A DNA stretch of 64,000 bases, taken from NCBI GenBank assembly GCA_963849635.1, contig CAWKIA010000013.1, positions 62,001-126,000 of the forward strand, written 5' to 3'. Under the pieces are notes generated by a model. It searched no databases and was not told the origin of the DNA. It saw only the letters and a program-made list of their open reading frames with translations. A program made the translations under genes and the position numbers. This document shows, piece after piece, positions 29,525-40,970 of the stretch (position 1 is its first letter; every line of letters starts with the position of its first letter). This DNA is from CAVRUD01 sp963849635. GTDB taxonomy: Bacteria; Chloroflexota; Chloroflexia; Thermomicrobiales; UBA6265.

Positions 29525-30182
29525 GGGTGGCCCTACGTCTGGACGAGTCCGCCGAGGAGGATGAGCCTCCGGCGCTCTTGCGGTCTTCCGCAGTGGGAGC
29601 CTAACTCGATGGCCGGTCGATGTCGTCGAGGGAGACCGGCCTGTCTTTTCCACCCGTGGCGATTCGTGGAGGAGAATAGTGGCATGGAGGGTCGGCGCCT
29701 CTACGTTGCCGGCAGACGAGGTCGGAAATCCGACCGGCTTCCTCCAGAAGTGCTCTACGGTTCGGTTCGTGGTCCTGCGTCCGTCCTCACTCCACACGTC
29801 CAGGTGTCCCGCCGGCGTTCCACCTTGAACCGAGCCTATCAGCGGGTTCTGGTCCAGCGAGCGTGGGAAGGGTGGCCAAGGTGAACGACGCCGCGACCGC
29901 GTTCTGCCCCCTCCCATCCGCGTCGCGACGAGCAAGCACTGTTGGCACTGGAATAGCGATCTTTCTATTCTACCGAGGCGCCGATGCGCATCGTCCGCGG
30001 TCGCCCTTCAGTCCGGAAAGGGCATGAAGGGGCGTGACGGGCCTTCAGTGACGAACCCTGACCTCTTCGCCCCAAAAGTACTAGCTATTTTGGCCTATAG
30101 GTCCTATAATCAGGTCATAGACGCCTAGACTCCCACTCGCGCGGCGACATTGTGGCCCTCCTCGGGCTAAGGAGCCCCTCCG
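29525..30182. other. Long intergenic region upstream of LPATG protein gene
   Basis: About 650 bases. A frame at 29561-29884 has no recognisable content and poor coding character. Contains the AT-rich motif annotated at 30078-30104. Confidence 0.4.
30078..30104 (-). promoter_or_regulatory. Candidate operator motif (site A)
   Basis: On the minus strand GGACCTATAGGCCAAAAT, next to AGTACT. Closely resembles GGACTTATAGGCTAGAAAAT at 48061 and is related to the AGTACT/GGAC inverted repeat at 57649. All three lie upstream of envelope or polysaccharide genes. Confidence 0.35.
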
Positions 30183-30674
30183 ATGCTACGCCGCCGACCG
30201 TTCACCCGCCGGGCTCTCGTCGCCGCCTGCGTGGCCACAGTGGTGGCAGCCGAAGAGAGCCGCCGTGCCTACGCCGCCCCCAAGCTCGTCGATATAGGGC
30301 GGGCCGCTTCCCCGTACCTGGGTCACTCCGGCGCGTCCGCCGGGAACCCACCACCGACCGGAGGCGATCCAATTGGCGGCGGTCACCTCCCGGGAGGTTC
30401 CACCGGCGGGGGACAGCTACCCGGCGGCGAAGTCCCCGGCGACGGCCAACTTCCCGGTGGGGAACAGATCCCCGGCGGCCAACTCCCCGGCGGATCGACC
30501 GGCGGAGCACTGACCGGGGGAGGCCCGACCGGCGGCACGGGCTCGGAGTCCACCAGTCCCACGTTCGGCTCGACGGGCACGGCCGACCCGGGCATTCCCT
30601 CCGCCGCCGGAGAAGCTCCCATGGTTGTATTAGCGTTACCGGCGACTGGCATGGGTTCGGCCGCCCACGACTGA
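30183..30674 (+). CDS. Secreted Gly/Pro-rich repeat protein ending with LPATG
   Basis: 163 residues; AAGGAG precedes the ATG. 'MLRRRPFTRRALVAACVATV' is a Tat- or Sec-like signal (RRxF-type start). A repeat of about 7-11 residues containing LPGG/GGG fills residues 60-115. Near the C-terminus lies 'VVLALPATGMGSAAHD': an LPxTG-type motif but without the usual hydrophobic helix and basic tail afterwards, in this frame or the adjacent ones. Either it is truncated or the motif is coincidental. No sortase gene was found in the window. Confidence 0.55.
   Translation: MLRRRPFTRRALVAACVATVVAAEESRRAYAAPKLVDIGRAASPYLGHSGASAGNPPPTGGDPIGGGHLPGGSTGGGQLPGGEVPGDGQLPGGEQIPGGQLPGGSTGGALTGGGPTGGTGSESTSPTFGSTGTADPGIPSAAGEAPMVVLALPATGMGSAAHD
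30367..30500 (+). repeat. Gly/Pro-rich coding repeat
   Basis: Degenerate repeats of CCCGGCGG-type codons encoding (G)LPGG and GGG motifs within the LPATG protein gene. Confidence 0.6.
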
Positions 30675-31395
30675 CCCCGCACTCTGGCGGATATCCGCGT
30701 CGGGGCCGCCGCAGTGCCCTCTTGCGTGCCGGTACCCAACAGAGGTCTCCAGACGGCATCGTTCCACGAACGATGCCGTTCCCATTCAGGAACTTCGGCG
30801 CTACCCGGCCCCTGATCCGGTCTACCGCCATTTGCGAGCTGTCGTTGCCACGATCGACGAGGCAGTTTGGTCTCCGGAAGGCAGCCGGCCAGTATCCCCC
30901 TCTTCTCCGCAGGCTTTTCGACATGGCTCCAGCTCCTGCCAACGTCGCGTTGAACGCTCATCATCGGTCTGGACCTGGGAGAAGACAACCGGCGCATGGA
31001 TGTGGTCGAGCCGGGCTCCGGCCAGGGTCCGGCTCCCACGCAGGTGACGGTCAGGCGGATTGACCGTCGCCAGGCGTTCGGCCCGTGCAAATCACGGTGA
31101 CCGGAACGGACGCATCCACGATGAGTACAATGGCTGGTGCACAATCGTCGACCTGAAGGAACTCGGGTCGACCCGGTCAATCTCGTTGTTTGCTCGCCTC
31201 AGGGTCCCGCCAATCACGATCACCGCAACGGGATCGTCCCGTTCAATAAGCTCGTGAGTACCCCCTCTTGTCTAGGAATAATGGCCATGGTTCTTAGTAC
31301 GTATAGACAGTGAATCCAGGACTAATGATCGATCCATCGAAGAAAATAATGCTACGCACGGTGCTACACTCGTTGTGAAGGGGAGGAGCAACATT
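30675..31395. other. Possibly decayed coding region
   Basis: About 720 bases with protein-like stretches in changing frames (for example 'LIIGLDLGEDNRRMDVVEPG' near 30958) but no start-to-stop gene. I tested it for a sortase, given the LPATG neighbour, and saw no TLxTC motif. Confidence 0.35.
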
Positions 31396-31641
31396 ATGGA
31401 ACGAAGCAGGATTGCACCCGGGCCAATTCTCCGCAAAGAAAACGCGCCAAGGGACTCTTCGCCTCGTTTGGCGATCGTGGGCGCTAAAGATGTCCATGAG
31501 ACTTCGCCCGCCCATCTGGTCGCAGAGCGCTACGGTATCGGGGCGAGAACGGGTATCTTCCGCGGTCTCGTTTTAGGGCTCCCCGTCACGATTGCTTTTT
31601 GGGCAGTGATCCTCTGGGTTCTGGCTCGGTTTGTCGTGTAG
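31396..31641 (+). CDS. Small single-pass membrane protein
   Basis: 81 residues, ATG after GGGGAGGAG. A soluble N-terminus 'MERSRIAPGPILRKENAPRD' and a C-terminal helix 'GLVLGLPVTIAFWAVILWVL'. Unknown function. Confidence 0.6.
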   Translation: MERSRIAPGPILRKENAPRDSSPRLAIVGAKDVHETSPAHLVAERYGIGARTGIFRGLVLGLPVTIAFWAVILWVLARFVV

Positions 31642-31908
31642 GCCAGCACGTGCCGTCCCTCTGCGCGTCAACCGGTGTTGATGCTCCCTTCCGAGGTATG
31701 CGGAGGGGTGCGTGAACATCGCCCCTGATCTCCTTGGGATGGGCCGGCTTGGCTAGCCCAATCGGGCCCGGTCAGCGGCAGCAGCTCCTCACCTACACCT
31801 ACTGCCCCGTGCGATTGTTCTGTCCCTGCCCGCGCCGCAGGGATGGTTTGGACTGCATCGTTCAAGCCCGTCCGTATTGGACGAACCCTCGCCCAGGGAG
31901 GCGCAACA

Positions 31909-34900
31909 GTGCAACGCTCCAGCATTCACTGGGTTGTCGCGGTCGGGATGGTTGCCGCTTCCCTGTTGGGTATCGGGGTTTCGTCACAACGAGAGGTGCG
32001 GGCGGCGCCCGGTTTGACGGTGGATCCGGGCGCCGCCCTTCCGGGCACGTCGGTGGTCGCACTGGGGACCGAACTCGGCACGAACGCGACCGGTGACGTG
32101 AGGTGGGCCGCCGACGGGACGGTCTTGGCATATTTCGTCGCCGATGCCGACGGCGGCTTCGCGGCAACGTTCGTGGTGCCCGACGTGCCCGCCGGCGTCT
32201 ACCCTTTGGTCGCCGCTGCCAGCTCCGAGGATGGCGAGGCCTCGGCCGAGGCCTGGCTTGAAGTTCTCCCCGTTGAGGCCCCTGAGCCTCCGACCGAGCC
32301 ACCGCTTCCGACCGAGCCGCCACTCCCCACCGAGCCGCCGCTCCCGACCGAGCAACCAAGCCTGACCACAGAGCCCGAAACCGAGCCCAGCCCCGACGAA
32401 CAAGCGTCTTCTGAGGTGACCATCGCGGCGTGGCCGAGCGCCGACGCTCGGGTGGAGGAGGCGGTGCCGGAGCTCGCCTTCGGTGCCGACTCGGTGCTCG
32501 TCGTCAGCCAAAGCGATGCGGGCGCGGTCGAGAGCTACCTGCGCTTCGAGGTCGGCGGTGTCGGAGGCGCGGTTCGAAGTGCGCGCCTCCGACTTTTTGC
32601 CACAAGCTGGACGCCGGATGGCCCCACGCTCCTGACCGCCGGCAACAACTGGGACGAATCCGGCCTCACCTGGCTGACCCGACCTGATCGCACCAGCTAC
32701 GCGATCGCCGACGCGGGGGGGATCGAGGCCAACACCTGGGTCGAGTACGACGTCACCCCGGTCGTCACCGCCGATGGCGTCTACACGTTCGTTCTCGCCG
32801 GTCCCCCGAACGGGTGGGTTACCTTCGCCTCGCGCGAGGCTCCGGGTGTGGAGCCCCAGCTCGTGCTCGTGGTCGATCCCACCGCCCCCGTCGAGGTCAG
32901 TCCGACCGCACTGCCAACGCTCGTGCCTGAACCTACGGCGACGGCGACCCTGGCACCGGGTCCGTCCGCGACGACTGTCCCGCAGGATGCCGACACGGAG
33001 TTTAGCGCCGCGGCGCTGGAATCTTCGGCCCTTGCGGTCACCCTGTCCGGGTCCAAGTTGCCGCTTGTGGAGAGCGGCGGCAGTTCCGACGCGACCTACA
33101 CCGGCCGAGTTAGGGACGGTTACCTGACCACCGACTGGCACACGAACGGGAAGAGTACGCCGCCCGCGACGGCATTCGTCTACGTTGATCTGGGATCGCC
33201 CTATGCGGTGAGCGGGGTGCGTTGGGTCTTCAACAAGACCGGCTTCGCCGACGATATGCGGATCGAGTTTTCGACCAACAAGAGTACCTGGACGTCGATG
33301 GCGACCGTGAGCAACGCACCCGCGATGGAATGGCAGCAGGCGGCGATCGCGGGTACGGCGCGCTACGTCCGTTTCTACTTCACGAACGTGAACAGCGACG
33401 CGGTGGTGGGCTACCTGGCCGAGGTCGAGGTCTGGGGTCAGGCCGCGCCGGCCGGCACCGCCACCCCGGCCCCGACGGCCACCCGCACGCCGACCGCTAT
33501 CCCGGCCCCGACGGCCACCCGGACACCTACGGCCACCGCCACGGCCACCCGCACCCCAAGTCCGACCGCGACCAACACGCCGGCTCCGACCGCCACCCGC
33601 ACTCCGACCGCCACACCGAGCCCGACCGCCACCCGGACGCCGACACCGGTCAGCACCAGCACCCCGCTGCCGACCGCGACGCGGACGCCCAGCCCGGTGG
33701 CCACGGCCACTCGGACGCCAACCGCGACCATCGCGCCGAGCCCGACCGCGACCAGCACCGTGGCGCCGACCGCCACCGGCACGCCAGGCTCGGCCGTTGG
33801 CGGCCTGACCGGGGAGTACTACGGCAAACCAAACCTTACCGAATCGAGGCTGACCCGCGTGGACGCCGGGGTGTCCTTCAACTGGGGCTCGGGCGGCCCC
33901 GATCCGGCGCTGGGCACGGACAACTTTTCGGTCCGTTGGACGGGGAGCGTCCGGGCCGACGCGGGCGGGAGCTACACGTTCTACACCGTGGCCGACGACG
34001 GGGTTCGACTGTGGGTCAATGGCCAGCTGCTGATCGACGACTGGGCCTTCCACGCGGCGACCGAGCGGTCCGGGTCGGTCGCGCTGGCGGCCGGGGGGTG
34101 GTACCCGGTCACGCTGGAGTACTTCGAGGGGGGCGGCAGCGCCTCGGTGGCGCTCTCGTGGACCCCGCCGGGCGGGGCCCGGCAGCCCATCCCGGCCGCC
34201 CGCCTGGCCCCGGCCGGCGCGGCGGCCAGCCCGACGCCGAGACCGACCAAGCACCGATGGCGCCGACGACCACGCCGTCGCCGTCTGGCTCGCCTGTGCC
34301 GCCCGGCACTCCTGGGCCCGGCGCCACCCCGGTGGCCGGCACGTCGTGCCCGACGACCATCCAGGCGCTCGTCGACGCCGCCGCGCCCGGCTCGGTCGTT
34401 AACGTGCCCCCCTGCGTCTACCGCGAGACCGTGACCATCACCAAGAGTCTTACGCTCAACGGGCAGGGTGCGGCCGAGATCCGCGGCAGCGACATCTGGA
34501 CTGGCTGGACGCAGAGCGGCGGGTATTGGGTGCGCGGCACGGTCCCCTCGTTCTACAGCACCGGTGGAATCCTGCCAAAGCGGGACCAGTCAGATGCGGA
34601 TTGCCGGAGCAGGTCTTCTTCGATGGCCATCCCCTCTCCAAGTTGCCTCGAATCCCGCCAGCGGCCAGTTTGCCATCGACGGAGCGCGTAACATCGTCTT
34701 GGCCGACAACCCGGCTGGGCACATCGTCGAAGTCACGACTCGTCAGCATTGGGTTAGCGGCACGGGCGGGCGGGGTAGCCATTGTCGGGCTTCACGATGA
34801 AGCACGCGGCAACCCCGGCTCAACGCGGTGCTCTCAATAACGGCGGCTACAGCAACTGGACCGTCCAGGGGAACGTCCTCTCGGATGCCCACGGTGCCGT

Positions 34901-35718
34901 CGTATCGCTCTACAACGCCAGCGATCTGCGGCTGCTCAATAACGACATCAGCCGAGGCGGACAACTCGGAGTCCAGGGCAGCCAGGCTACGGACGTCTTG
35001 GTCCAGGGTAACCGGATCTACGACAATAACACCGAGGCGTTTAGCAGCGGATGGGAGGCCGGTGGCCTCAAGATGGCCACCGGACATGACCCGCCTGACC
35101 ATCGACTCGAACGAGGTCTACGGCAATAACGGTCCAGGGCTCTGGTGCGACGGCAACTGCGTCGACGTGACGTTCAGCAACAATCGGGTGCACCACAACG
35201 CCCGGGCCGGAATCTTCTTCGAGATCAGCGACGGAGCCCAGATCCACGGCAACGCCGTCTGGGAAAACGGCTGGACGTTCACGACGTGGGGATGGGGGGC
35301 TGGGATCCTGATCTCAAGTTCGTCCAACGCCGAGGTCTTCGACAACACGGTGGCTTGGAACGGCGATGGGATCTCCGTGATCTCGCAGAATCGTGGCCAC
35401 TCAACACTGGGTAACCATGTCCACGACAACGTGATCGTGGGCGTGCGCTACACGACGCTTTTGGGATTCTTCCAGGATTGGGCGGGTGTTCTCACCGCAC
35501 CCGCCTCCGACAACTGGGGCGCGAACAACGTCTATTGGCTCAACGTTCCTGACGGCACTAGCTCCCACTGGGAGTGGGCAGGAAGCGGCCGCTTTGCGCG
35601 CCTCGTCGACTGGAATGCGACTCCAGGCGAGGAGAACGGACGATACCTCAACGACTCAGAGCGGGATCTGGAGCTGGGAACCCCAGGCATCCCACTTAGT
35701 CCCGAGCGCTTCTCGTAG
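31909..35718 (+). CDS. Giant secreted multidomain protein: Ig-like, DNRLRE, F5/8 type C, PA14 and parallel beta-helix (frameshifted)
   Basis: About 1270 residues. GTG start after GGGAGG; signal peptide 'WVVAVGMVAASLLGIGVSSQ' at residues 8-27. Domains: Ig-like 34-125; EPPLPT linker 126-160; DNRLRE/CBM96-like 169-324 ('SYLRFEVGG', 'NNWDESGLTWLTRP'); discoidin F5/8 type C 379-510 ('DLGSPYAVSGVRWVFNK'); PT-rich linker 513-627; PA14 630-769 ('GLTGEYYGKPNLTESRLTRV', 'VADDGVRLWVNGQLLIDDW'); then a right-handed beta-helix with PbH1 repeats ('VQGNRIYDNNTEAF', 'FSNNRVHHNARAGIFFEISD', 'VFDNTVAWNGDGISV'). Carbohydrate binding is likely; the beta-helix could be a lyase or hydrolase. Frame changes near 34240, 34600, 34800 and 35080. 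Convergent with the polysaccharide genes. Confidence 0.8.
33457..33785 (+). repeat. PT-rich linker repeats
   Basis: Many copies of CCGACCGCCACCCGCACG-like units encoding PTATRTPTAT. Typical flexible, possibly glycosylated linker between surface domains and a likely place for alignment errors. Confidence 0.8.
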
Positions 35719-35750
35719 CGATCAAGCTTATAGCTCACGAATTGGGGTTC

Positions 35751-36943
35751 CTACCTACCCTTGGGTGCGGTCCTTGTGACCGCGTGCTGGTACAGGGCAA
35801 TCAACTGATCATACGTTCGGTCCTCGGTGAAGTTGCGCTCGAACACCTCGCGACCGGCATAGCCCATAGGGCCGAGTGCCTCTGGTTGGGCCCATGCCCA
35901 CTTGACTTGTTTCGCCAGGTCCGCCGCGACTCCTGGCTCGAAGAGGAGCCCTGTGGTTCCGTCTTGGACGATCTCGGCCATCGCGCCGAGCCGCGAAGCG
36001 ATGACGGGGAGGCCGCAGGCGAAGGACTCGACGATCGTGACGGGGAAGCCTTCGTACCACTCAGACGGAAAAACGAGGGCCCGGGCGGCACGCATCTGGT
36101 CCAGTACCGCGGGCCGGGCACGCGACCCAGGAATTCGATGTTGGGCCGTTCGGCCGAGATTCGTTCGACGAGCGGGGCGAGGGGACCGTCTCCGACGATG
36201 CGTAACGGAGGCAGCGCATCATATTCAGTCCAGGCGCGAATCAGGAGCGGGATGCCCTTTTCTTCGGTGAGACGACCGACGAAGAGGAAGAAGTCTCCCA
36301 TCTCCGTTTTTGCCCCGGGGTCGGGCGCCACGAAGTTCGGCTTGACAACTACCCGCTCGGCCGACAACCCACCGGCGATGAACTTTTGGCGGGCGAACTC
36401 CGTGAGGGCAATGAAGAGATCCACATCGCGCGACCATGTGCGACGAAGCCGATGGACGGTCAACATCGTAGCCACCGCGGCGGTCTGGGGCCGCGAACCG
36501 CGATAGCACCCATGGACGACGCTGGGCCACGGTGGCGTCCTTCCAAGGCAGTCTTCGCACACGTGCCCGGCGCGAAAAAAAACCGCACTCGGACACAACA
36601 GGCGGTAGTTGTGGAGCGTCTGGACGACGGCGGCCCCCTCCGCCTTCGCGGCCGAGTACGCGGCGGGAGAGACGAGGGGAAAGGTATTGTGGAAGTGCAC
36701 AACTTCGGCCCTCGCGTCTCGCGTTGCGTGCCGAACGCGCTGGGAAGCGCTCCGAGACCAAACGGTCGAGGCGGCGAGATGGGCAGTAGTCAAGAGGGCT
36801 CGCTGGTCGGAGATCGACGCGTTGTCGAAGACAAGCCGGGTGACGGAGTGGCCGCGGCGCTCGAGCAACCCGGCCTCCGCTTCGAAGACGACGTCCTCAC
36901 CGCCGCCCTCCTGGTAGCGATTATGAACCAGCAGGATACGCAT
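35751..36943 (-). CDS. GT4 family glycosyltransferase (one frameshift)
   Basis: 'MRILLVHNRYQEGGGEDVVF' is the typical N-terminus of WcaF-like group 1 glycosyltransferases. Retaining GT-B fold: 'GDFFLFVGRLTEEKGIPLLI' near residue 200 opens the nucleotide-sugar domain. The C-terminal motif 'FPSEWYEGFPVTIVESFACG' contains the conserved E-x7-E. A CxxC-like cluster 'HVCEDCLGR' lies in the N-terminal domain. Frame change near 36115. About 397 residues. Its start lies inside the end of the polymerase gene, so the two are coupled. Confidence 0.85.
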
Positions 36944-38397
36944 GCAACTGCCTTGAAGACGCATTCGGCTTGCTCGATAGCGTCCGCTCATTCGCTTGGA
37001 TGCGTAAGGCAGCGAGCCCTAAACCGAGGATAGTCCAGAACCAGATGCCGGCTTGGGGTCCTTCCAAATAGACATCAAATGACGCGTTGACGACCATCGC
37101 CAGCCAGAATACGAGGATCCAGGCGTTGACCTGCATCCAGCCCACTTGCCCTAGTTTCTTAGCGCGGCGAAAGGCCGCGATCATCCGCCAGAAAAGCTAG
37201 TTGGAGAGCATCCAGGCCACCATGCCAGGCACTCCCATTCTCGCCAATACAGACAAATGGCTGGAGTGCGGCGATCGAAGGGTGCCGTCGGACTGGAACC
37301 CGTCGTCTAAAGCGAGGTTGATACCGAATCCTTTGCCCCCCAAAATATGGGCCGTTGATTGTGTAGTCAACGATCTTCCCCCACCATTCAAGCGCCATTC
37401 CTTTGAACCCGAAAGTTCCTCTGCTTCATCGTCGGAAAAGATGCTTGCGACGTTCTCAACTACCTGACCCACAGACATTTCACGGTTTCGACCAATATCG
37501 ATCGACGGGTCAATGACAACAAGAGGTAGCGCAAGGGTCAAAACACACGCTGCCGGCATGAGCCAGTGGCGGTTAGGGTAGAGCAGGAAAAGAAGCAGGA
37601 GCGATGCAGCAATTGCAAGCATTCCTCCTCGATTCTGAGTGGAGACGATTCCGGCCGCTACAATCCAAAGCCCCCAGATGACGGGGGTTGGCCATACCCT
37701 AGCCGTCGACGCCTTCGTATACAATCCAACCAATACGAATGCCGCAATTCCCGCGATGAAAGACTCCGGTGTACCAGGTTTGCTTGGGTAGAACAAGAAC
37801 GGTGAACCTGGGAATTGAGGCAGGAAACCAACAACGAACTTTGAAAAGAGCGAAACTGAGAGCAAACCAAAGAAGAAAAACGGTAACAACCTAGCACAAC
37901 CAGTCTAATTGCCGTTTCAATATGCCGTCCTTAAGCAGCATCCAACAATAAGCGCAAACAAGCCATAGTACCAAAGCGCGGCATCGCGAAGCGCGTCTAT
38001 TCCATAATCAGCTACAAAAGGCAATGTACGCAGAAGTCCCAGAAGTCATAAAGGCGATCAAGAGCGAATGAATGGGTCCGAACCGAATGCGAGGCAGTGC
38101 TACGAAGAAGGCAAGTAGGCCAATCCCTAGGACGAATTCTCCGACAAATGCCGGGGGCACCCTGATGTAGGCGAAGCCTTTTCCGAAGAACGCGTAGCCT
38201 GCGAGTAGCAGGCCGCAGGCGGAAAGGAACCATACAGAGAGCCGAGACGCGAGTGTGAGCAGAACCAAGAACCCAGATCCCGCGACGACCGCGACGAACA
38301 CCACGTAATTCACAGCAATCATTGCCCCGGCTCCTACTGCAAGCAGAGCAATCAGAAGTGCCGAAGCGGTTCTCAGATCCGGACTCGTGGTGGTCAT
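36921..38397 (-). CDS. O-antigen ligase/polymerase-like membrane protein (frameshifted)
   Basis: Start 'MTTTSPDLRTASALLIALLA' overlaps the upstream glycosyltransferase stop (ATGA). Ten or so membrane segments, e.g. 'FLVLLTLASRLSVWFLSACG', 'VGEFVLGIGLLAFFVALP' and 'HWLMPAACVLTLALPLVVI'. A long loop with 'LALDDGFQSDGTLRSPHSSH' carries the His typical of Wzy_C/O-antigen ligase proteins. The C-terminal helices are 'NAWILVFWLAMVVNASFDVY' and 'GIWFWTILGLGLAALRI'. Pieces lie in four frames (changes near 38010, 37890, 37340 and 37190). Probably polymerises or ligates surface polysaccharide repeats. Confidence 0.75.
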
Positions 38398-39624
38398 CGG
38401 TCTGTCTGGTCCTGATGGACATTGGCGTACAGCTCACGGAGTTTTCCCCAACTCGGGTCCAATTGTAGTGTTCCAAGACTCGTCTTCGGCCTGCTTCGCC
38501 CTTCTGTTGGCGATCGTCTGGGTTCTTCGCAAGCCATTCGAATGCCAGTGCCAAGTCTCGAACCACTTGATGCGGAGATTCGGCGGCAACCCGAATACCG
38601 GTCTCATCCGTGACCGTAAGGGCTGGTCCACCGAGACGTAGGCACACCACGGGTAGGCCGGCCGCCATCGCCTCGAGCACTGCAAAGCCACCAGAGTCGC
38701 GGAAGCTTGGAAACACGAGCGCGTCGTGGTCACGATAGAGTTCTACCACCCGTTTCCTGGGAACGTTGCCCAAGAACTGAACGCGATTCGCGAGGCCAAG
38801 GCGAGTGGTCAAATGCTCCAACTGCGTTCGAAACGGTCCATCCCCAACAATCGTGAGATCCAGATTCGAATCCGATCTCACCGCCTGGCCGAGCGCACGT
38901 AGTGCGAACTGCAGTCCCTTCCAATGGATGAGCCGGCCCACGAACAGGAGGCGAAGTGAGTTGGTGGGGGCCAGGCGTTGTGTTGCGAGCAGCGGCCACG
39001 CCTACATCAATCCCGATCGCGGACAATACGACCGCTTTCTCCCGTGCTGGGCTCGGCAGCCTGCAAGCGGTCTCGTTCGTCGCTGCGACAACCGCAGTGG
39101 AGTGGCGAGCTGTGAACCGTACCAAGGGGTCATATCGGGCCACAAAATTGCTGAGATCGCGCAGTGCTTCCTGGGCGCTCCCTTTCACTTCGAAAGCGGG
39201 ATAGAATCGACGAGGTACCTGCTCGCCTCCCGCTATCGGGCCCCAACAAACGGAATGCCGAGCCAGGCAAGGAAGGACGGATAGCGGAACGAGACAAACG
39301 TGACTTGGTGACCAATGTCGAAACCGACTTCCTGGTGGAGTCTGCGAGCGACCCGCAATGCCGTGAATTGCCAGAGTAAGTAATAGAGGTGAATACCACG
39401 GTGCCCCCGTTTCCACCAGCGCGCCCAACGTGGCAAGTCGTGATAGACAATGTGAAGGCCGGGAACTGTGGCGGTAAGCTCGCCCTCGATCGCGGCACGG
39501 TTGTTCGCTCGCGTCACCACCCAGACCTCGTGAAAACGGCGGCCTGAAGCACCCAGTTCCATCCGACCTCCGGCTCTGAGCCTTTACCCGGCTCACAGGC
39601 ATAGGCTGAGATAAGTACTCTCAT
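38394..39624 (-). CDS. GT4 family glycosyltransferase (frameshifted)
   Basis: The start 'MRVLISAYACEPGKGSEPEV' is the classic GT4 opening. 'EVWVVTRANNRAAIEGEL', 'LGIPFVWGPIAGGEQVP', then 'LLFVGRLIHWKGLQFALRAL', 'NLDLTIVGDGPFRTQLEHL' and the donor-binding 'VFPSFRDSGGFAVLEAMAAG' (E-x7-E region). About 410 residues in four frame pieces (changes near 39555, 39240, 38945 and 38430). The TGA overlaps the ATG of the polymerase gene. Confidence 0.8.
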
Positions 39625-39635
39625 GCCGTGCCTAC

Positions 39636-40871
39636 TTCTAGCTGCGAGTTCCAGGCGACGTTAGCACATCGAGGTACCAGTCGGATGCGTGCCAATCCGC
39701 TGCGCTCGCTCCTTGCTCTAATCCGTTTGCACAATGGGATAAGGACGAGATAGCTACAATTGCTAGCGCTCGGACTTGTTCATCGTTTTATCTCCTGCGC
39801 CTCCCGCAGTGGGCTGAGTGGCTAGAAAAGTCTACGCAGCTTGGCCTGCTCCACGTTCCAGAGTGTCGAGGTAGAATGCCCACCTGCAGCATATGGTGAA
39901 TTGCGTCCAACAGAGGGGAGTCCGTCTAGTTCAGAGTACTCCCAGTCGAAGGCGGCGATGGTCTTGTTGTTGCTTCGTAGACGTTCCAGGGAGCGAAGTC
40001 TCCGTGCACAACCACAGTAGATCGGAAGTTCCCCAACGAGCGGAGCTACAACATTGAAGGCAGCAGAAAGACCGTGCTCATCTGACGAATTTTCGCTGAG
40101 TCGCCGTCTCAGTCCGACAAAGAATCTGTCTGCCCGGCTGGCTTCGTTTCAACGCTTTGCAGCTTGTCCAAGAAGCGATGGTGAGCGGGTGTGAGACGTC
40201 GGGTACCGGGCCCGCCCTTGAGCGGTCTGCTGCACCGTTACGTGAGGCATTTTCCACTTCGCCGTCGAACAAGAGACGAGGAACCACGGATAGACAGACT
40301 TGGCATAGCTGCAAGCGTGTGGAGAACGTTTCCCTCGTGGCGCACGAGACGCTGCGCAACCGTCGGAGTAGGCAAGCTTGGCAAAACCAAGCAAGTCTCC
40401 CCGCTGGTCGAGCAGGGCGACCGTAGGCTTTCGAGCGCGTCCAGATGGTCCCCGAAGACAGAGCCATGCGGAGCGCAGTACCTGGGAAGAGATCGCTGTA
40501 GAACGCGTTCGATCTGAGGCATGCTGCGCTGAGCTATCAACACTTCGTCGCGGTACCAGAATGGACGCCGAGCCGCCAAGAGTCTGTACCCCGGTGTGTC
40601 CGAGTCGTGCCGCCATCCGGTACGGCGTGTACATCCGAAATGCGGCCGCCGAGACTCGTGGAGCATCAATCGGAATGAACCAACGAGCGTCCTGCAAACT
40701 TGGGAGGACTGCGAAGCGGCGGACGTAGCAGAACCCCGCATCGCGAAGTTGATCAACAGGTAAGTTGCGATGATTGAAAGCGGCAAGTCCAAAATATGGG
40801 ACGAAGTCTTGGAAGACTTGAGGCGTCCTGATGCCACGAGGTGAGCACCTTTCGCCCGTGACCATCAACAT
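39636..40871 (-). CDS. Phosphotransferase-like (APH-fold) protein of the polysaccharide locus (frameshifted)
   Basis: Fragments in several frames make one protein: 'ARWFIPIDAPRVSAAAFRMY' and 'PTVALLDQRGDLLGFAKLAY' (kinase N-lobe with candidate ATP-binding Lys). The catalytic loop is 'VVVHGDFAPWNVYEATT' (HGDFxxWN Brenner motif) and the metal-binding segment is 'IAAFDWEYSELDGLP'. It ends 'ASDWYLDVLTSPGTRS', just before the glycosyltransferase start. These are the aminoglycoside/choline-kinase-like fold signatures; the substrate is unknown and might be a sugar or lipid intermediate. Heavily frameshifted, so internal boundaries are approximate. Confidence 0.6.
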
Positions 40872-40970
40872 ACTCTTCTTGCAGAAGGGTTTCCAGCCAG
40901 AGGGGGCAGACCTAGCGGGCTATACTCGGAATCGGCCGGAAAGAGGACCTGCCAGGTCAGCGCGCGTGCG

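Noticed and set aside
29561..29884. 107-residue plus-strand frame
   Set aside because: No domain, poor start and no conserved-looking content.
30675..31260. Sortase gene to match the LPATG protein
   Set aside because: No TLxTC motif or catalytic His/Arg pattern in any frame.
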